Shown here: positions 1-7,595 of the stretch, in pieces
Position numbering within the stretch: the first letter of the stretch is position 1
Layout of the letters: every line of letters begins with the position of its first letter
NCBI GenBank assembly: GCA_023419055.1
Contig: JAEZYO010000199.1
Location: forward strand, 1-11,257
DNA: 11,257 bases
Direction of reading: 5' to 3'
Source of the DNA: Pseudomonadota bacterium
GTDB lineage: Bacteria; Myxococcota; Polyangia; Polyangiales; Polyangiaceae
Notes under the pieces: generated by a model
Told to the model about the DNA's origin: nothing
What the model saw: the letters and a program-made list of their open reading frames with translations, nothing else
Databases searched by the model: none
Program-made: the position numbers and the translations under genes

Positions 1-1
1 C

Positions 2-682
2 ATGAGCCAAAAGAAGGTACTGGTGATCGGAATGGGCCGCTTCGGGAGCGCCCTCGCCGAGGAGCTCTGGGACACGAACTGTGAGCTCCTCGTGGTCGAC
101 AAGAGCCCGGAGGCCGTGGACGCTCACAAGTCGCGCGCCAGCGCGGCGTTCGTGGCCGACGCCAGCGAGCCCGGTGTGCTCGAGAACATCGGCGCGCGCG
201 ACGTGGACGTGGCGGTGGTGACGTCGGGTGAGGACTTCGAGGCGACGGTGCTCTGCGTCTCGCAGCTGGCGCAGATGGGCGTCAAGACGATCTTCGCCCG
301 CGCCGCCAACGACAGGCAGGCTCACGTGCTGCAAGCGGTCGGCGCCACGCGCGCGGTGCAGGTGGAGAACGAGATGGGTCGCCGACTGGCCGTGCAGGTG
401 CTGAACCCGGTCGCGGCTCACCTCGTCGATTTCGCCATGCACTTCCGCGTGGTGCCCTGGTCGCCGAAGCCCCCGTACGTCGGAAAGTCGCTCGGGAGCG
501 CGCAACTTCGCAAGTTCGATCTCAACGTGATCGGCTACCTCAGGAGCGACCCGGGGCAGCCGAACGCCAAGCCGCGCATGCAGCTACCGACGGCCGATTA
601 CGTGATCAACGAGCGGGACACGCTGCTCCTCGTGAGCGAGGAAGAGGCGCTCGAGCGCTTCTTCGCGTCTCTCGAGACCTGA
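2..682 (+). CDS. TrkA/KtrA-type potassium uptake regulator (RCK domain protein)
   Basis: This 226-aa protein is a cytoplasmic regulatory subunit of Trk/Ktr potassium uptake; such subunits form rings under the TrkH/KtrB channel and gate it in response to bound nucleotide. The N-terminal Rossmann fold (RCK_N, about residues 5-125) opens with a beta strand leading into GMGRFG (residues 10-15), the dinucleotide-binding loop, and has an acidic residue at the end of strand 2 (D33 in VVDKS) where the ribose is normally held. Residues about 145-226 match an RCK_C/TrkA_C domain in length and pattern. The total of about 220 residues is that of single-RCK KtrA proteins rather than the doubled TrkA of enterics. 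The ATG at base 2 gives a typical MSQKKVLVIG start, but only one base lies upstream, so the ribosome site and the expected channel gene cannot be seen. The family call is firm; the choice between trkA and ktrA is not. Confidence 0.9.
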   Translation: MSQKKVLVIGMGRFGSALAEELWDTNCELLVVDKSPEAVDAHKSRASAAFVADASEPGVLENIGARDVDVAVVTSGEDFEATVLCVSQLAQMGVKTIFARAANDRQAHVLQAVGATRAVQVENEMGRRLAVQVLNPVAAHLVDFAMHFRVVPWSPKPPYVGKSLGSAQLRKFDLNVIGYLRSDPGQPNAKPRMQLPTADYVINERDTLLLVSEEEALERFFASLET

Positions 683-683
683 A

Positions 684-707
684 GGCCGCCTACTCGAAGC
701 GGCGGCC
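684..707. terminator. Candidate bidirectional hairpin between convergent genes
   Basis: A perfect 7-bp inverted repeat, GGCCGCC (684-690) and GGCGGCC (701-707), flanks a 10-nt loop. It starts 2 nt after the stop codon of the potassium regulator and covers the last codons and stop of the leftward pseudo-receiver gene, where a terminator serving both convergent transcripts would sit. No T-run follows on either strand, so it is not a classical intrinsic terminator and could be a chance GC-rich repeat. Confidence 0.35.
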
Positions 708-3245
708 CTCGATCTCGTCGATGCGCGCGAGCGCCGCGGCGAGCGCGTCCTTGATGCGCTCGAGCGACTGCTGATCGCCCTCCCATTTGCCGCGCGCGTT
801 GCCGAGCGTGCCCTCGGCGCGACCGAGCGCCTGGCGCGTGTTCTCGAGATCGCCGCTCTTCGCCGCGAGCTCGGACTCGAGCTCGGAGATGCGTGCCTGG
901 GCGCCGGCGAGCGCCTGCCTGACGTTGTCGATTTCGGCGCTCTTGCCGCTCGACTCGGCCTCGAGCGCGGCGACGCGGCCGTCTCGCGCCTGCACGTCCT
1001 GGTGCGCGCTCTCGAGCGCGTCACGCAGGTTGCCGACGTCGTTGCGCGTCGCGCTGAGGTCGTTCTGCAGCTGGTTGATCCTGCCGTCGCGCTCCGCGAT
1101 CGCCTGGCGCTCGCGCTGCTCGATCTCGGCGATGCGCCCGGACAGGCGTGACTCGACCTCGGCTACGGCGCTCGAGAGCGCGCTGTCTGCCTCGGCCTTG
1201 GCTCGCGCCGCGGCGCTTTCGGCCTCGTTTCGCGCCTGCTCGAGGGCCTGCGCCGAACGGGAGCGTTCGGCCTCGAGCGCCTGCTCGGCCTCGCTCTTGG
1301 CCTGCTCGAGCGCCTTCGCGCCTTCGGCGCGGGCGGCGGCGACGGCGCGTTCGCCCTCGGCGCGTGCTTCGCCCAGGCGGCGCTCGGTCTCCTGCGCGGC
1401 CTCGGCGATCGCTTGCTCGTGACCGGCGCGGAGCTTGGCGGCGGTGTCCTCGTGCGCTCGCTCGAGGTTCGAGACGTGCTCCTGGTGCTGCCGCGCGAGC
1501 TCGGCTTCGCGGGCGGCGATGGCTTCGGCGCTCGCGCGCGCCTGCTCCGCCTTGAGGTTCTGGATGGCCTCGTTGAGCTTGAGCTCCTCTTCCGCTCGCG
1601 CTTCGGCGACGGCTTGCTCGGCGAGCTTCTTGCCCTGCTCCTCGGTCGCCGCGACGGCCGCTTCCAGCTCTTGCTCGGCGCTCCGGCGAGCCTCTTCGAG
1701 GTCCGCCTTGAGCGCGGCCTCGCGCGCGTCGCGATCGGCAATCTCGGACTCGAAGCGCGCGCGCTCCGAGTCGAGCTCCGCCGTCTTCGCGTCGAGATCG
1801 GTCTTGAGCTTGTCGCCCTTGCGCTTGAAGTCTTCGGCGCGCTTGTTCGCTTGGTCCTTGTCGCTCTTGGCCGCTTCGGTCGCGCGGTTCAGGTCGACGA
1901 TCTGGCGCTCGAGCTCGATGCCGCGATCGGTGAGATCCGCCTTCTGGCGCTCGAGCACCAGAGCCCCGTCCCGCAGGTTCAGGAGCTCCTTGTCCTTGTG
2001 CGTGAGCTGGTCGCGGATATCGAGGATCTCTTTGTCCTTCTTGTTCAGCTGCTCGCGCAGATCGAGGAACTCGCGCGCGGAGCCGCCCGCCGTCTTGCCG
2101 GAGGCGAGCCGCGCCTTGGTCTCGTCGAGCTCGCGCTGCAGGCGATGCACCTCGGCGTCGCGCGAGCCACCTCGCCGCACGGCGTCTTCGTGCTCGGCCA
2201 CGCGGTTCTTGGTGGCGCGAAGCTCGTCCTCGAGCTCGCGGCTGCGCGTCTTGTGACGCGCGGCCTCCTCGCGGAGCCGGCTCACGTCGGGCGCCGCGGG
2301 CACCGACGCGCGCGGGATGGGCGACGCGCGCGGGATGCGCGAGGGCGGGCGGGGGGGGCGAGAGAGCGCGGGAGGCGCGGAGGACGGGACCGGGGTCTCC
2401 GAACGGAGCGACGACGGGACCTCCGAGGGAACCGGCGAAGAGGGCGCGATCGGCGGAGAGGAGGGCGGGAGCGGCGGCTGAGAGGTCGCGCGCGCGAGCG
2501 CCTCGTCGAACTCCTCGTCGACGATCAGCGGCGCTTCACTCGGCGCGACGGGCGGGCGCGGGGCCTCGCCGAGCGCGGCGAGCTCGTCGTCGAGCCCGAG
2601 ATCGAGCTCGGCGTCGGCGATCTCCGGCTCCGCGATCACCGGAGGCGCACTCGCGCCGGCAGCTTCGTTCTCCGGAGGGGCCGCGAAGGTGGCAGGCTCT
2701 GGTGCTTGCGCCGGCGCTTCGGCGGCGGCCATCACCTCCTCCACGGCTTCGCTCGGGGGGATCTCGTCGATCTCGAGGTCCTCCTCGATCACGACCTCGT
2801 CCTCGATCACCAGATCGCCGATCGACTCGGCGGGCGCCTCTTCGACGGCCGCGGCGGGCGGAGCGGCCGGCAGCGCGGGCACGAACGCCCGGGATCGCTC
2901 GAGGATCCCCGCGAAGGAAATGGGCTTGTGGACGTAGTCTTCGGCGCGGGTGCGCAGTCGCCGGTGCTGCTCGAAGGTCTCCTCGCTCGAGTCACTGCTC
3001 ATGATGACGAGCGGCACGTCCTTGAGCGCGGCGTCGCGCTTCAGCTTGTTGCACACCGAGAAGCCGTTCATGCGCGGCAGCTCGATGGCGAGCAGGATCA
3101 GGTCGGGCTTGTCTTTTCCTGCCGCTTGCAGGCCGACGTTGGCGTCGTCGACGACCGTGACGGTCGAGCCCAGGCTCGAGAAACCGTTCTTGAGCTCTTC
3201 GGCGAAGGCGGCGTCGCTCTCGAAGATCAGAACCTTGATGGGCAT
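690..3245 (-). CDS. FrzS/AglZ-like pseudo-receiver protein with long coiled coil
   Basis: An 851-aa protein in three parts. Residues 1-122 form a CheY-like receiver fold (KVLIFESD at strand 1, conserved lysine K107 in HKP), but the phospho-accepting aspartate after strand 3 is alanine (A53 in LLAIELPRMNG), so aspartyl phosphorylation is not expected. Residues about 123-320 are an acidic, then Pro/Ser/Ala-rich, disordered linker. From about 320 to the end lies an almost unbroken Glu/Lys/Arg/Ala/Gln-rich heptad coiled coil. Myxococcus FrzS (S-motility, type IV pili) and AglZ (A-motility) share this layout and the missing aspartate; both are polar, reversal-regulated scaffolds. The stretch around FEQHRRLRTRAEDY is especially AglZ/FrzS-like. 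The length lies between FrzS (about 560 aa) and AglZ (about 1400 aa) as I recall them. The ATG at 3245 begins directly at strand 1; no strong ribosome site is visible. It lies 93 nt downstream of hisIE, and no frz or agl neighbour is present. The family is likely; which motility system it serves is unknown. Confidence 0.82.
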   Translation of the reverse strand: MPIKVLIFESDAAFAEELKNGFSSLGSTVTVVDDANVGLQAAGKDKPDLILLAIELPRMNGFSVCNKLKRDAALKDVPLVIMSSDSSEETFEQHRRLRTRAEDYVHKPISFAGILERSRAFVPALPAAPPAAAVEEAPAESIGDLVIEDEVVIEEDLEIDEIPPSEAVEEVMAAAEAPAQAPEPATFAAPPENEAAGASAPPVIAEPEIADAELDLGLDDELAALGEAPRPPVAPSEAPLIVDEEFDEALARATSQPPLPPSSPPIAPSSPVPSEVPSSLRSETPVPSSAPPALSRPPRPPSRIPRASPIPRASVPAAPDVSRLREEAARHKTRSRELEDELRATKNRVAEHEDAVRRGGSRDAEVHRLQRELDETKARLASGKTAGGSAREFLDLREQLNKKDKEILDIRDQLTHKDKELLNLRDGALVLERQKADLTDRGIELERQIVDLNRATEAAKSDKDQANKRAEDFKRKGDKLKTDLDAKTAELDSERARFESEIADRDAREAALKADLEEARRSAEQELEAAVAATEEQGKKLAEQAVAEARAEEELKLNEAIQNLKAEQARASAEAIAAREAELARQHQEHVSNLERAHEDTAAKLRAGHEQAIAEAAQETERRLGEARAEGERAVAAARAEGAKALEQAKSEAEQALEAERSRSAQALEQARNEAESAAARAKAEADSALSSAVAEVESRLSGRIAEIEQRERQAIAERDGRINQLQNDLSATRNDVGNLRDALESAHQDVQARDGRVAALEAESSGKSAEIDNVRQALAGAQARISELESELAAKSGDLENTRQALGRAEGTLGNARGKWEGDQQSLERIKDALAAALARIDEIEGRRFE
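2304..2337. repeat. 18-bp tandem duplication in the linker of the pseudo-receiver gene
   Basis: The 16-mer CGACGCGCGCGGGATG occurs at 2304-2319 and again at 2322-2337, a period of 18 bp that keeps frame. On the coding strand it yields the doubled peptide IPRASPIPRAS (about residues 304-314) in the Pro/Ser-rich linker. It looks like a recent slippage duplication in a disordered segment, with no independent function indicated. Confidence 0.75.
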
Positions 3246-3323
3246 TGGGGCTTCGCTTGGAGGGTCCGTGGTCGCGCGGCAGATTGCCGGGCGCGAGATC
3301 AGCGAGCCTATCGGGCGGCCCCG

Positions 3324-3341
3324 TAGCGGTCAAATCCGCTA
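3324..3341 (-). terminator. Weak hairpin at the 3' end of hisIE
   Basis: TAGCGG (3324-3329) and CCGCTA (3336-3341) form a perfect 6-bp stem with a 6-nt loop; the stem includes the hisIE stop codon (3339-3341). No T-run follows. A second imperfect hairpin (3274-3294, 8 bp with a 2-nt bulge and GAT loop) lies further into the 93-nt gap before the pseudo-receiver gene. Either could attenuate or process a shared transcript, but both are short and unproven. Confidence 0.3.
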
Positions 3342-4010
3342 TTTCTTAGGGCTCCGAGCGGCTTTCTCGGCGTGGCCCGACTGTCCGGAGCGCGCGGCCA
3401 GCACTTCGATAACCTTCCGGAGCTCGACGCCACGGAGCCGGAGGCCGACGAGCACGTGATAGAGCACGTCGGCGGCTTCGCTCGCCACACGCTCTTCACT
3501 CTCTCCGGCGATGGCCTGCGCGAGCTCGGCGCTCTCCTCGAGGATCTTCGAGTTTACCTTGGCGGCTCCGCCGTCGAGCAGGTGCCGCGTGTAGCTCTTG
3601 TCGCCGGTCGAGGCTTGCCGCCGTTCGATCACGCGCTCGAGCTCGACGAGGTGCGGCGCGACGGGCTCTGCTTCCGGCGCATCCCCGGCTCCTTCGCGCA
3701 CCGCTTGAAAGAAGCAGTTGTTCTTGCCGGTGTGGCAGCTCGGGCCTTCGGGATCGACGAGGAGCAGCAGGGTGTCGCCGTCGCAGTCGGAGACCACCTC
3801 CGACACGTGCAGCCGATGTCCGCTGGTCTCGCCCTTGACCCAGAGCTTGCCGCGCGAGCGGCTGAAGAAGGTGGCAAACCCAGTGCGCAGGGTTTCGGCG
3901 ACGGCCTCGGCGTTCATCCAGGCGACCATCCGGATCTCTCCGGTCAGGCGGTCCTGGGCGACCGCGGTCACGAGCCCCGCGGCGTCGTACTTGATGGTCT
4001 CGGGCTGCAT
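3339..4010 (-). CDS. hisIE: Bifunctional phosphoribosyl-AMP cyclohydrolase / phosphoribosyl-ATP pyrophosphatase
   Basis: This 223-aa cytoplasmic enzyme carries out two early steps of histidine synthesis: the HisE half hydrolyses phosphoribosyl-ATP to phosphoribosyl-AMP, and the HisI half opens the purine ring. HisI (about residues 1-105) shows the signature [14 protein letters not shown] (51-64), the metal-binding DCDGD (75-79), and CHTG followed by NNCFF, giving the zinc cysteines C76, C92 and C99. HisE (about 118-207) is helical, with the acidic magnesium-binding motifs EESAEL (158-163) and EAADVLYH (178-185). The start at 4010 was chosen because [14 protein letters not shown] aligns with the usual HisI N-terminus; an in-frame ATG at 4109 would add 33 residues unlike the family. 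No other his gene is in view. The downstream neighbour on the same strand is the motility-type pseudo-receiver gene, and a divergent lipoprotein gene lies upstream. All catalytic motifs are intact. Confidence 0.93.
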   Translation of the reverse strand: MQPETIKYDAAGLVTAVAQDRLTGEIRMVAWMNAEAVAETLRTGFATFFSRSRGKLWVKGETSGHRLHVSEVVSDCDGDTLLLLVDPEGPSCHTGKNNCFFQAVREGAGDAPEAEPVAPHLVELERVIERRQASTGDKSYTRHLLDGGAAKVNSKILEESAELAQAIAGESEERVASEAADVLYHVLVGLRLRGVELRKVIEVLAARSGQSGHAEKAARSPKK

Positions 4011-4100
4011 GGGAGCCGTGCCTACCACGGTACCGATGTAGGTGACGCCGGCTTGCGCCGTTTCCGAGGTCTCGAGATCGATCGGACCCCCGTGGTCCCG

Positions 4101-4132
4101 GCCCCCCACGAAAGGGCGTTCGGCCGGGGGGC
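4101..4132. repeat. GC-rich inverted repeat in the divergent region
   Basis: GCCCCCC (4101-4107) and GGGGGGC (4126-4132) form a perfect 7-bp inverted repeat around an 18-nt loop. It lies roughly midway between the two divergent start codons, so it could be an operator or a leader-RNA stem. With G/C runs this long in a GC-rich genome, chance is a serious alternative. Confidence 0.3.
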
Positions 4133-4236
4133 TCGCCCACGATGAGACGGCGCGCCGGGGCTGATTTGGGCCATTTCCTTACTGGCCTGATTCCTGCTCT
4201 CCTGGGGAAACGCCGCCGGGGTCCGCCGCGGTCGTC

Positions 4237-4243
4237 GAAGGAG
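4237..4243 (+). promoter_or_regulatory. Ribosome binding site deciding the 4250 start
   Basis: GAAGGAG lies 6 nt before the ATG at 4250, close to an ideal Shine-Dalgarno sequence and spacing. It supports this ATG, which opens a lipoprotein signal peptide, over the in-frame ATG at 4142. Confidence 0.85.
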
Positions 4244-4249
4244 TTCGAG

Positions 4250-6574
4250 ATGGTGTCCAAGCTTGGCCGAGTACTGCGAACTGCGCTGCCGCTGCTCTCT
4301 CTGAGCGGGGCGGTGTCCTGCGGTGGTTCCGAGAGCCAGGAGCCGTCGCCCAACGCGACGACCAAGATCGTTTATGCCGTGCGTCAGCACACCGAGCTCG
4401 ACGGGGCTGGTCAGGTGACGAACATCGACGTCGCGGGCGGCATGGGCCAGGTGATGGACTACGGGCGCTACGTGCCCGGAGGCCGGCTCGAGATCCTGGA
4501 TCTGACGACCGGGGACGTCGAGAACATCATCGCGGACTACCCGCAGGCGGACGTCTCGAGCATCGACGTGAGCTTCGACGGCACCAAGGTGCTCTTTACG
4601 ATGAAGCGCGACGCCGCGGACACCTACCACGTGTACTGGGCGTCGCTCGCGAAGGGCGAGGACGGCAAATACGAGATCCATCAGCTGACCTTCGGCGCCT
4701 TCGACGACCAGAACGCCATCTACGCCCCCGGCGGCCGCATCGTGTTCACGACCAATCAGTCGTACACGCAGATGGGCACGCGGGCCGACGAGTACAACCA
4801 CTCGCGCGTCGTCACGCAGCTCGCGACCATGACGGAGACAGGCGGCGACGCGGATCGCAAGCTCTGCTCCCAGAACCTCTCGCACACGGTGACGACGTTC
4901 CCGCTCAGCGACGGCCGCGTCGGCTATTCGCGCTGGGAGCACCTCGAGAACGTCAACGACGTGAAGCTCTTCGCCATGAACCCCGACTGCACGCAGATGG
5001 TCGCGCTCTCGGGGCAGCACGGCAAGCCGGGCAACTCCGTGGTCCAGGTCACGGAGAGCACCACCAAGAACGTCTTTTACGGCATCGTCACGAACCGCGA
5101 AAACACGATCCAGGCGGGCGCGCTCGTGAAGCTCGACGCGCGCTCGGACGTGCTCGAACACGCCTTCGACGAGGAGAAGAGCGAGGCCGACGCGTACGAG
5201 GTGCTGACCCCGAGCGTGCCGCGCGGTGACGAGGCGTCGCCGGTCGGGCGCTACCGCTCGCCCTCCACGTTGCCCGACGGCCGCGTGCTCGTGTCCTGGG
5301 CCGAAGGCACGGTGAACGAGCTCAACGAATTCTCGCTCACGCCGCCCGACTACGGCATCTACATCTACGACGTGGAGACGCGCTCGAACCAGCTCGTCAA
5401 GAACTACGAGACCTCGTGGGAGCTCTACGCCAAGCCCGTGGTCGTGCGCGACGAGCCGGAACCCATCCCGTCGCGTCAGGACGAGACCGACTCGGCGACG
5501 CCGATGCGCCTCGGCTCGATCGACGTCACGCAGACGTCGCTCTACGCGAAGCACGGCAACACCGTGAGCGGCGCGCAGTTCGACGAGGGCACGCCGCTCG
5601 ACGACGCGCTGAAGCAGGCGGTCAAGGTGCGCATCATCGAGGGCTTCTCGAGCGAAGCCGCGCCGGGCGCCACCATGTTCGGCCTGACGATGGCCGAAGG
5701 CGCCGCGATCCTGGGCGAGGCGGAGGTGAACTCCGACGGCTCCTGGCTCGCCGAGATCCCGCCGTACATCCCGGTGCACCTCCAGCCGGTCGACGAGTTC
5801 GAGCTCGCGATCCGCAACCAGACCACTTGGATCCAGGGCATGCCGGGCGAAGCGCGCGTGTGCGGCGGCTGTCACGAAGATCGTAACGCGCCGGCCTTGC
5901 CCGCGGATCAGCAGCTCACGGTCGCTTCCGGCAAGGGGCCCGAGAACTTCAACGTCGCGATCGCCGATCGCATCGAGTACCCCTGGGCCTACGCGAACAC
6001 CGCCGGCAACCCCAACGAGATCCAGGGGCTCTTCAACGCCAAGTGCGTGAGCTGCCACAACGAGTCCACGACCGAGACGTACACCGTCACGATGTCGAAC
6101 GAGGCGACCGGCGAGAGCACCGTTTACGAGATCCCGCGCCTCGACCTCACCGATCGTGAAGTCACCGTCTACTACGACCGCGAGGTCAAGCCGTGGCCGG
6201 CGTCTTACGTCTCGATCTTCTACCCGGCGGCGCTCGAAATGGAGATGGACGACGCGACCGTCACCGGCACCGTGCCGCCGAAGTGGGGTATCCCGAGCGA
6301 CGCGCGTAACAGCAAGCTGATCGAGAAGCTCAACATCACGTCGAGCCGCGACGAGACCGTCTACGCCTGGCCGCTCGGGGAAGCCTTCAGCGACGCCGGT
6401 ATCCAGGCCGCGGGCGGCGTGCGCACCGATCACGCAGCCGAAGCCGGGCTGACGCGCGAGGAGGTCACCATGCTGATCCGCGCCATCGACATGGGCGGTC
6501 AGTTCTATTCGCGCCAGAACACCGCCTTCGAACCGTACAACAACGACCCGGTCGCGGGCGGCACGCAGTACTGA
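4250..6574 (+). CDS. Diheme beta-propeller lipoprotein, hydrazine synthase alpha-subunit-like family
   Basis: A 774-aa exported protein. Residues 1-23 are a lipoprotein signal peptide ending in AVSC (lipid-bearing C24). Residues about 35-400 carry propeller blades of the PD40/TolB kind: FDGTKVLF (109-116), APGGRIVF (159-166), SDGRVGYSRWE (220-230), LPDGRVLVSW (341-350). A beta domain follows, with LGEAEVNSDGSW (488-499) and then GEARVCGGCHEDR, giving haem motif CGGCH (538-542). A second motif, CVSCH (599-603), sits in a C-terminal cytochrome domain ending in RAIDMGGQFYSRQ. The order propeller, GEAxVxxDGSW, CxGCHExR is characteristic of HzsA-like proteins, a broad family far wider than anammox hydrazine synthase. 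Two haems c are expected; electron transfer or an oxidoreductase role at the envelope is inferred, and the substrate is unknown. It leads a probable two-gene operon (17-nt gap to the HEAT gene) and is paralogous to the 1031-aa protein. No hzsB/C is nearby. Confidence 0.82.
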   Translation: MVSKLGRVLRTALPLLSLSGAVSCGGSESQEPSPNATTKIVYAVRQHTELDGAGQVTNIDVAGGMGQVMDYGRYVPGGRLEILDLTTGDVENIIADYPQADVSSIDVSFDGTKVLFTMKRDAADTYHVYWASLAKGEDGKYEIHQLTFGAFDDQNAIYAPGGRIVFTTNQSYTQMGTRADEYNHSRVVTQLATMTETGGDADRKLCSQNLSHTVTTFPLSDGRVGYSRWEHLENVNDVKLFAMNPDCTQMVALSGQHGKPGNSVVQVTESTTKNVFYGIVTNRENTIQAGALVKLDARSDVLEHAFDEEKSEADAYEVLTPSVPRGDEASPVGRYRSPSTLPDGRVLVSWAEGTVNELNEFSLTPPDYGIYIYDVETRSNQLVKNYETSWELYAKPVVVRDEPEPIPSRQDETDSATPMRLGSIDVTQTSLYAKHGNTVSGAQFDEGTPLDDALKQAVKVRIIEGFSSEAAPGATMFGLTMAEGAAILGEAEVNSDGSWLAEIPPYIPVHLQPVDEFELAIRNQTTWIQGMPGEARVCGGCHEDRNAPALPADQQLTVASGKGPENFNVAIADRIEYPWAYANTAGNPNEIQGLFNAKCVSCHNESTTETYTVTMSNEATGESTVYEIPRLDLTDREVTVYYDREVKPWPASYVSIFYPAALEMEMDDATVTGTVPPKWGIPSDARNSKLIEKLNITSSRDETVYAWPLGEAFSDAGIQAAGGVRTDHAAEAGLTREEVTMLIRAIDMGGQFYSRQNTAFEPYNNDPVAGGTQY

Positions 6575-6579
6575 GGAAC

Positions 6580-6584
6580 AGGAG
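6580..6584 (+). promoter_or_regulatory. Ribosome binding site of the HEAT-repeat gene
   Basis: AGGAG lies 7 nt before the ATG at 6592, in the 17-nt gap after the stop codon of the propeller cytochrome gene. It supports translation from a shared transcript. Confidence 0.8.
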
Positions 6585-6591
6585 ACGAGCC

Positions 6592-7527
6592 ATGAAGACG
6601 ATGTTTCGCAGCTTTCTGGTCGGTCTCGCCGCGCTCGGGCTCGCGGGGATCACGAGCTCCTCTCGCGCCGACGACACGCGCACCCTCGGCGGCCGCTCTC
6701 AGGTCTACCAGCACCTCGCGACCGAGTCGCTCGAGGACGTGAGCACGCAGGACGCCATCAAGGCGGTGACGACGCCCGGGATCGCGCCGACCCGGATATG
6801 GTCGGTGCTCGAGCACGGTGAGAAGGTCGAGTGCCTGAGCTGCATCCCCGGCGTGTCGAAGCTCCTGTTCGACGCGCACCCGAAGACGCGCGAGATCGCC
6901 GCCTGGTGGCTCCGCCGTCGCGTGTTCGGCGTGTTCGGGGAAGGGCAGGCGTACTCGCAGGTCGTCGACACGCTGAACGACCAGGATGCGTCGGAAGAGA
7001 ACCGCGTCTACGCCGCCAACGCGCTCGGCGAGTTTCTCTCCATGGCGGGCGTGAAGCACGTGGCCAAGGCCGTGCGCGAGGATCCGTCCGCCAAGGTGCG
7101 CGAGGCGTCGGTGAAGGCGCTGCAGCGCCTGAACACGCAGGGGCCGAACGGAGAGCTCGGGCTCGCGATGTCGGATGCCGCGGAAGAGGTGCGGTACGCG
7201 GCCGTGCAGTCGGCGATCCGCGTGAACGTGTTCACCTCCGTCGAGTCGGTGGTCGCTCTCATCGGCGACGAGTCACCGAAGGTGCGGCGGGCCGCGGCGG
7301 ACGCGCTCGGCACCATGGCCGGCTCGGTGGGCATGAACGACGCGGTAGGCGGGCTCATGGCGCTCACCGTGCCGGGTGTGGAAAGCGACGCGGGTGTGCG
7401 TCAACGCGCGGTTTGGGCGCTCGGCCAGATCGCGAGCTCGGACGCGGCGGACGCCGTGAAAGAGGCGCTCTCCGATCCCGATCCCTTCGTGCGCGACGCC
7501 GCCAAGATCGCGCTTCTTCGTCTTTGA
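6592..7527 (+). CDS. Exported HEAT-repeat protein with a CXXC pair
   Basis: A 311-aa protein with a Sec signal peptide: basic start, hydrophobic core (about residues 8-20), and probable cleavage after SRA (A26). The rest is an alpha-helical solenoid of HEAT repeats, recognisable from recurring second helices: NRVYAANALGEF (138), KVREASVKALQRL (168), EVRYAAVQSAIRV (199), KVRRAAADALGTM (230), GVRQRAVWALGQI (268) and FVRDAAKIALLRL (299). A less regular one lies near residue 100. HEAT solenoids are binding scaffolds with no chemistry of their own. Before the repeats is ECLSC (C81, C84), a CXXC without the histidine needed for haem c, so a disulfide or metal site is more likely. The strong ribosome site and 17-nt gap tie it to the preceding diheme gene, suggesting the two products act together in the periplasm, perhaps as scaffold and cytochrome. 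The partner is inferred, not shown. Confidence 0.85.
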   Translation: MKTMFRSFLVGLAALGLAGITSSSRADDTRTLGGRSQVYQHLATESLEDVSTQDAIKAVTTPGIAPTRIWSVLEHGEKVECLSCIPGVSKLLFDAHPKTREIAAWWLRRRVFGVFGEGQAYSQVVDTLNDQDASEENRVYAANALGEFLSMAGVKHVAKAVREDPSAKVREASVKALQRLNTQGPNGELGLAMSDAAEEVRYAAVQSAIRVNVFTSVESVVALIGDESPKVRRAAADALGTMAGSVGMNDAVGGLMALTVPGVESDAGVRQRAVWALGQIASSDAADAVKEALSDPDPFVRDAAKIALLRL

Positions 7528-7536
7528 GCCCCAACG

Positions 7537-7553
7537 CGGCCGCTCCGCGGCCG
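7537..7553 (+). terminator. Terminator-like hairpin after the HEAT-repeat gene
   Basis: CGGCCGC (7537-7543) and GCGGCCG (7547-7553) make a perfect 7-bp GC stem with a 3-nt loop, 9 nt past the HEAT gene stop codon. No T-run follows directly. It may end the two-gene operon, or only reduce read-through into the 1031-aa lipoprotein gene. Confidence 0.45.
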
Positions 7554-7595
7554 GTGAGCTCGATCGTTTCAAAACACGCTCTCGGGGCGTGACTT

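Larger units (their letters stand above)
4011..4249. promoter_or_regulatory. Divergent intergenic region between hisIE and the propeller cytochrome gene
   Basis: These 239 nt must hold promoters for both hisIE (leftward) and the exported redox gene (rightward). I see no convincing -35/-10 pair. The patch at 4161-4198 is the most AT-rich part and the likeliest place for the rightward promoter. Near the hisIE start is a 5-bp inverted repeat, CCGTG/CACGG (4016-4030). The rightward frame stays open back to an ATG at 4142 and the leftward frame to 4109, but these extensions do not resemble the families, so they are treated as non-coding. Confidence 0.5.

Noticed and set aside
1413..3326. 637-codon plus-strand open frame opposite the pseudo-receiver gene
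   Set aside because: Arg/Leu/Glu-rich low-complexity translation with no recognisable domain; the opposite strand encodes a clear receiver fold and heptad coiled coil. Long antisense frames are expected at this GC content.
4142..4249. N-terminal extension of the propeller lipoprotein from an ATG at 4142
   Set aside because: The 36 extra residues are Arg/Gly/Pro-rich and would bury the lipoprotein signal peptide; the ATG at 4250 has a near-perfect Shine-Dalgarno sequence.
4022..6433. 803-codon minus-strand open frame opposite the 774-aa lipoprotein gene
   Set aside because: His/Arg/Val/Asp-rich shadow translation; the plus strand has a ribosome site, lipobox, propeller blades and two CXXCH motifs.
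4250..6574. Calling the protein hydrazine synthase and the organism anammox
   Set aside because: Only the alpha-subunit-like architecture is present; no beta/gamma subunits or hydrazine dehydrogenase are seen, and the other genes point to a myxobacterium. The family is much wider than the anammox enzyme.
6832..6846. CLSC in the HEAT protein as a haem c site
   Set aside because: The residue after the second cysteine is isoleucine, not histidine, so a standard covalent haem site is not supported.
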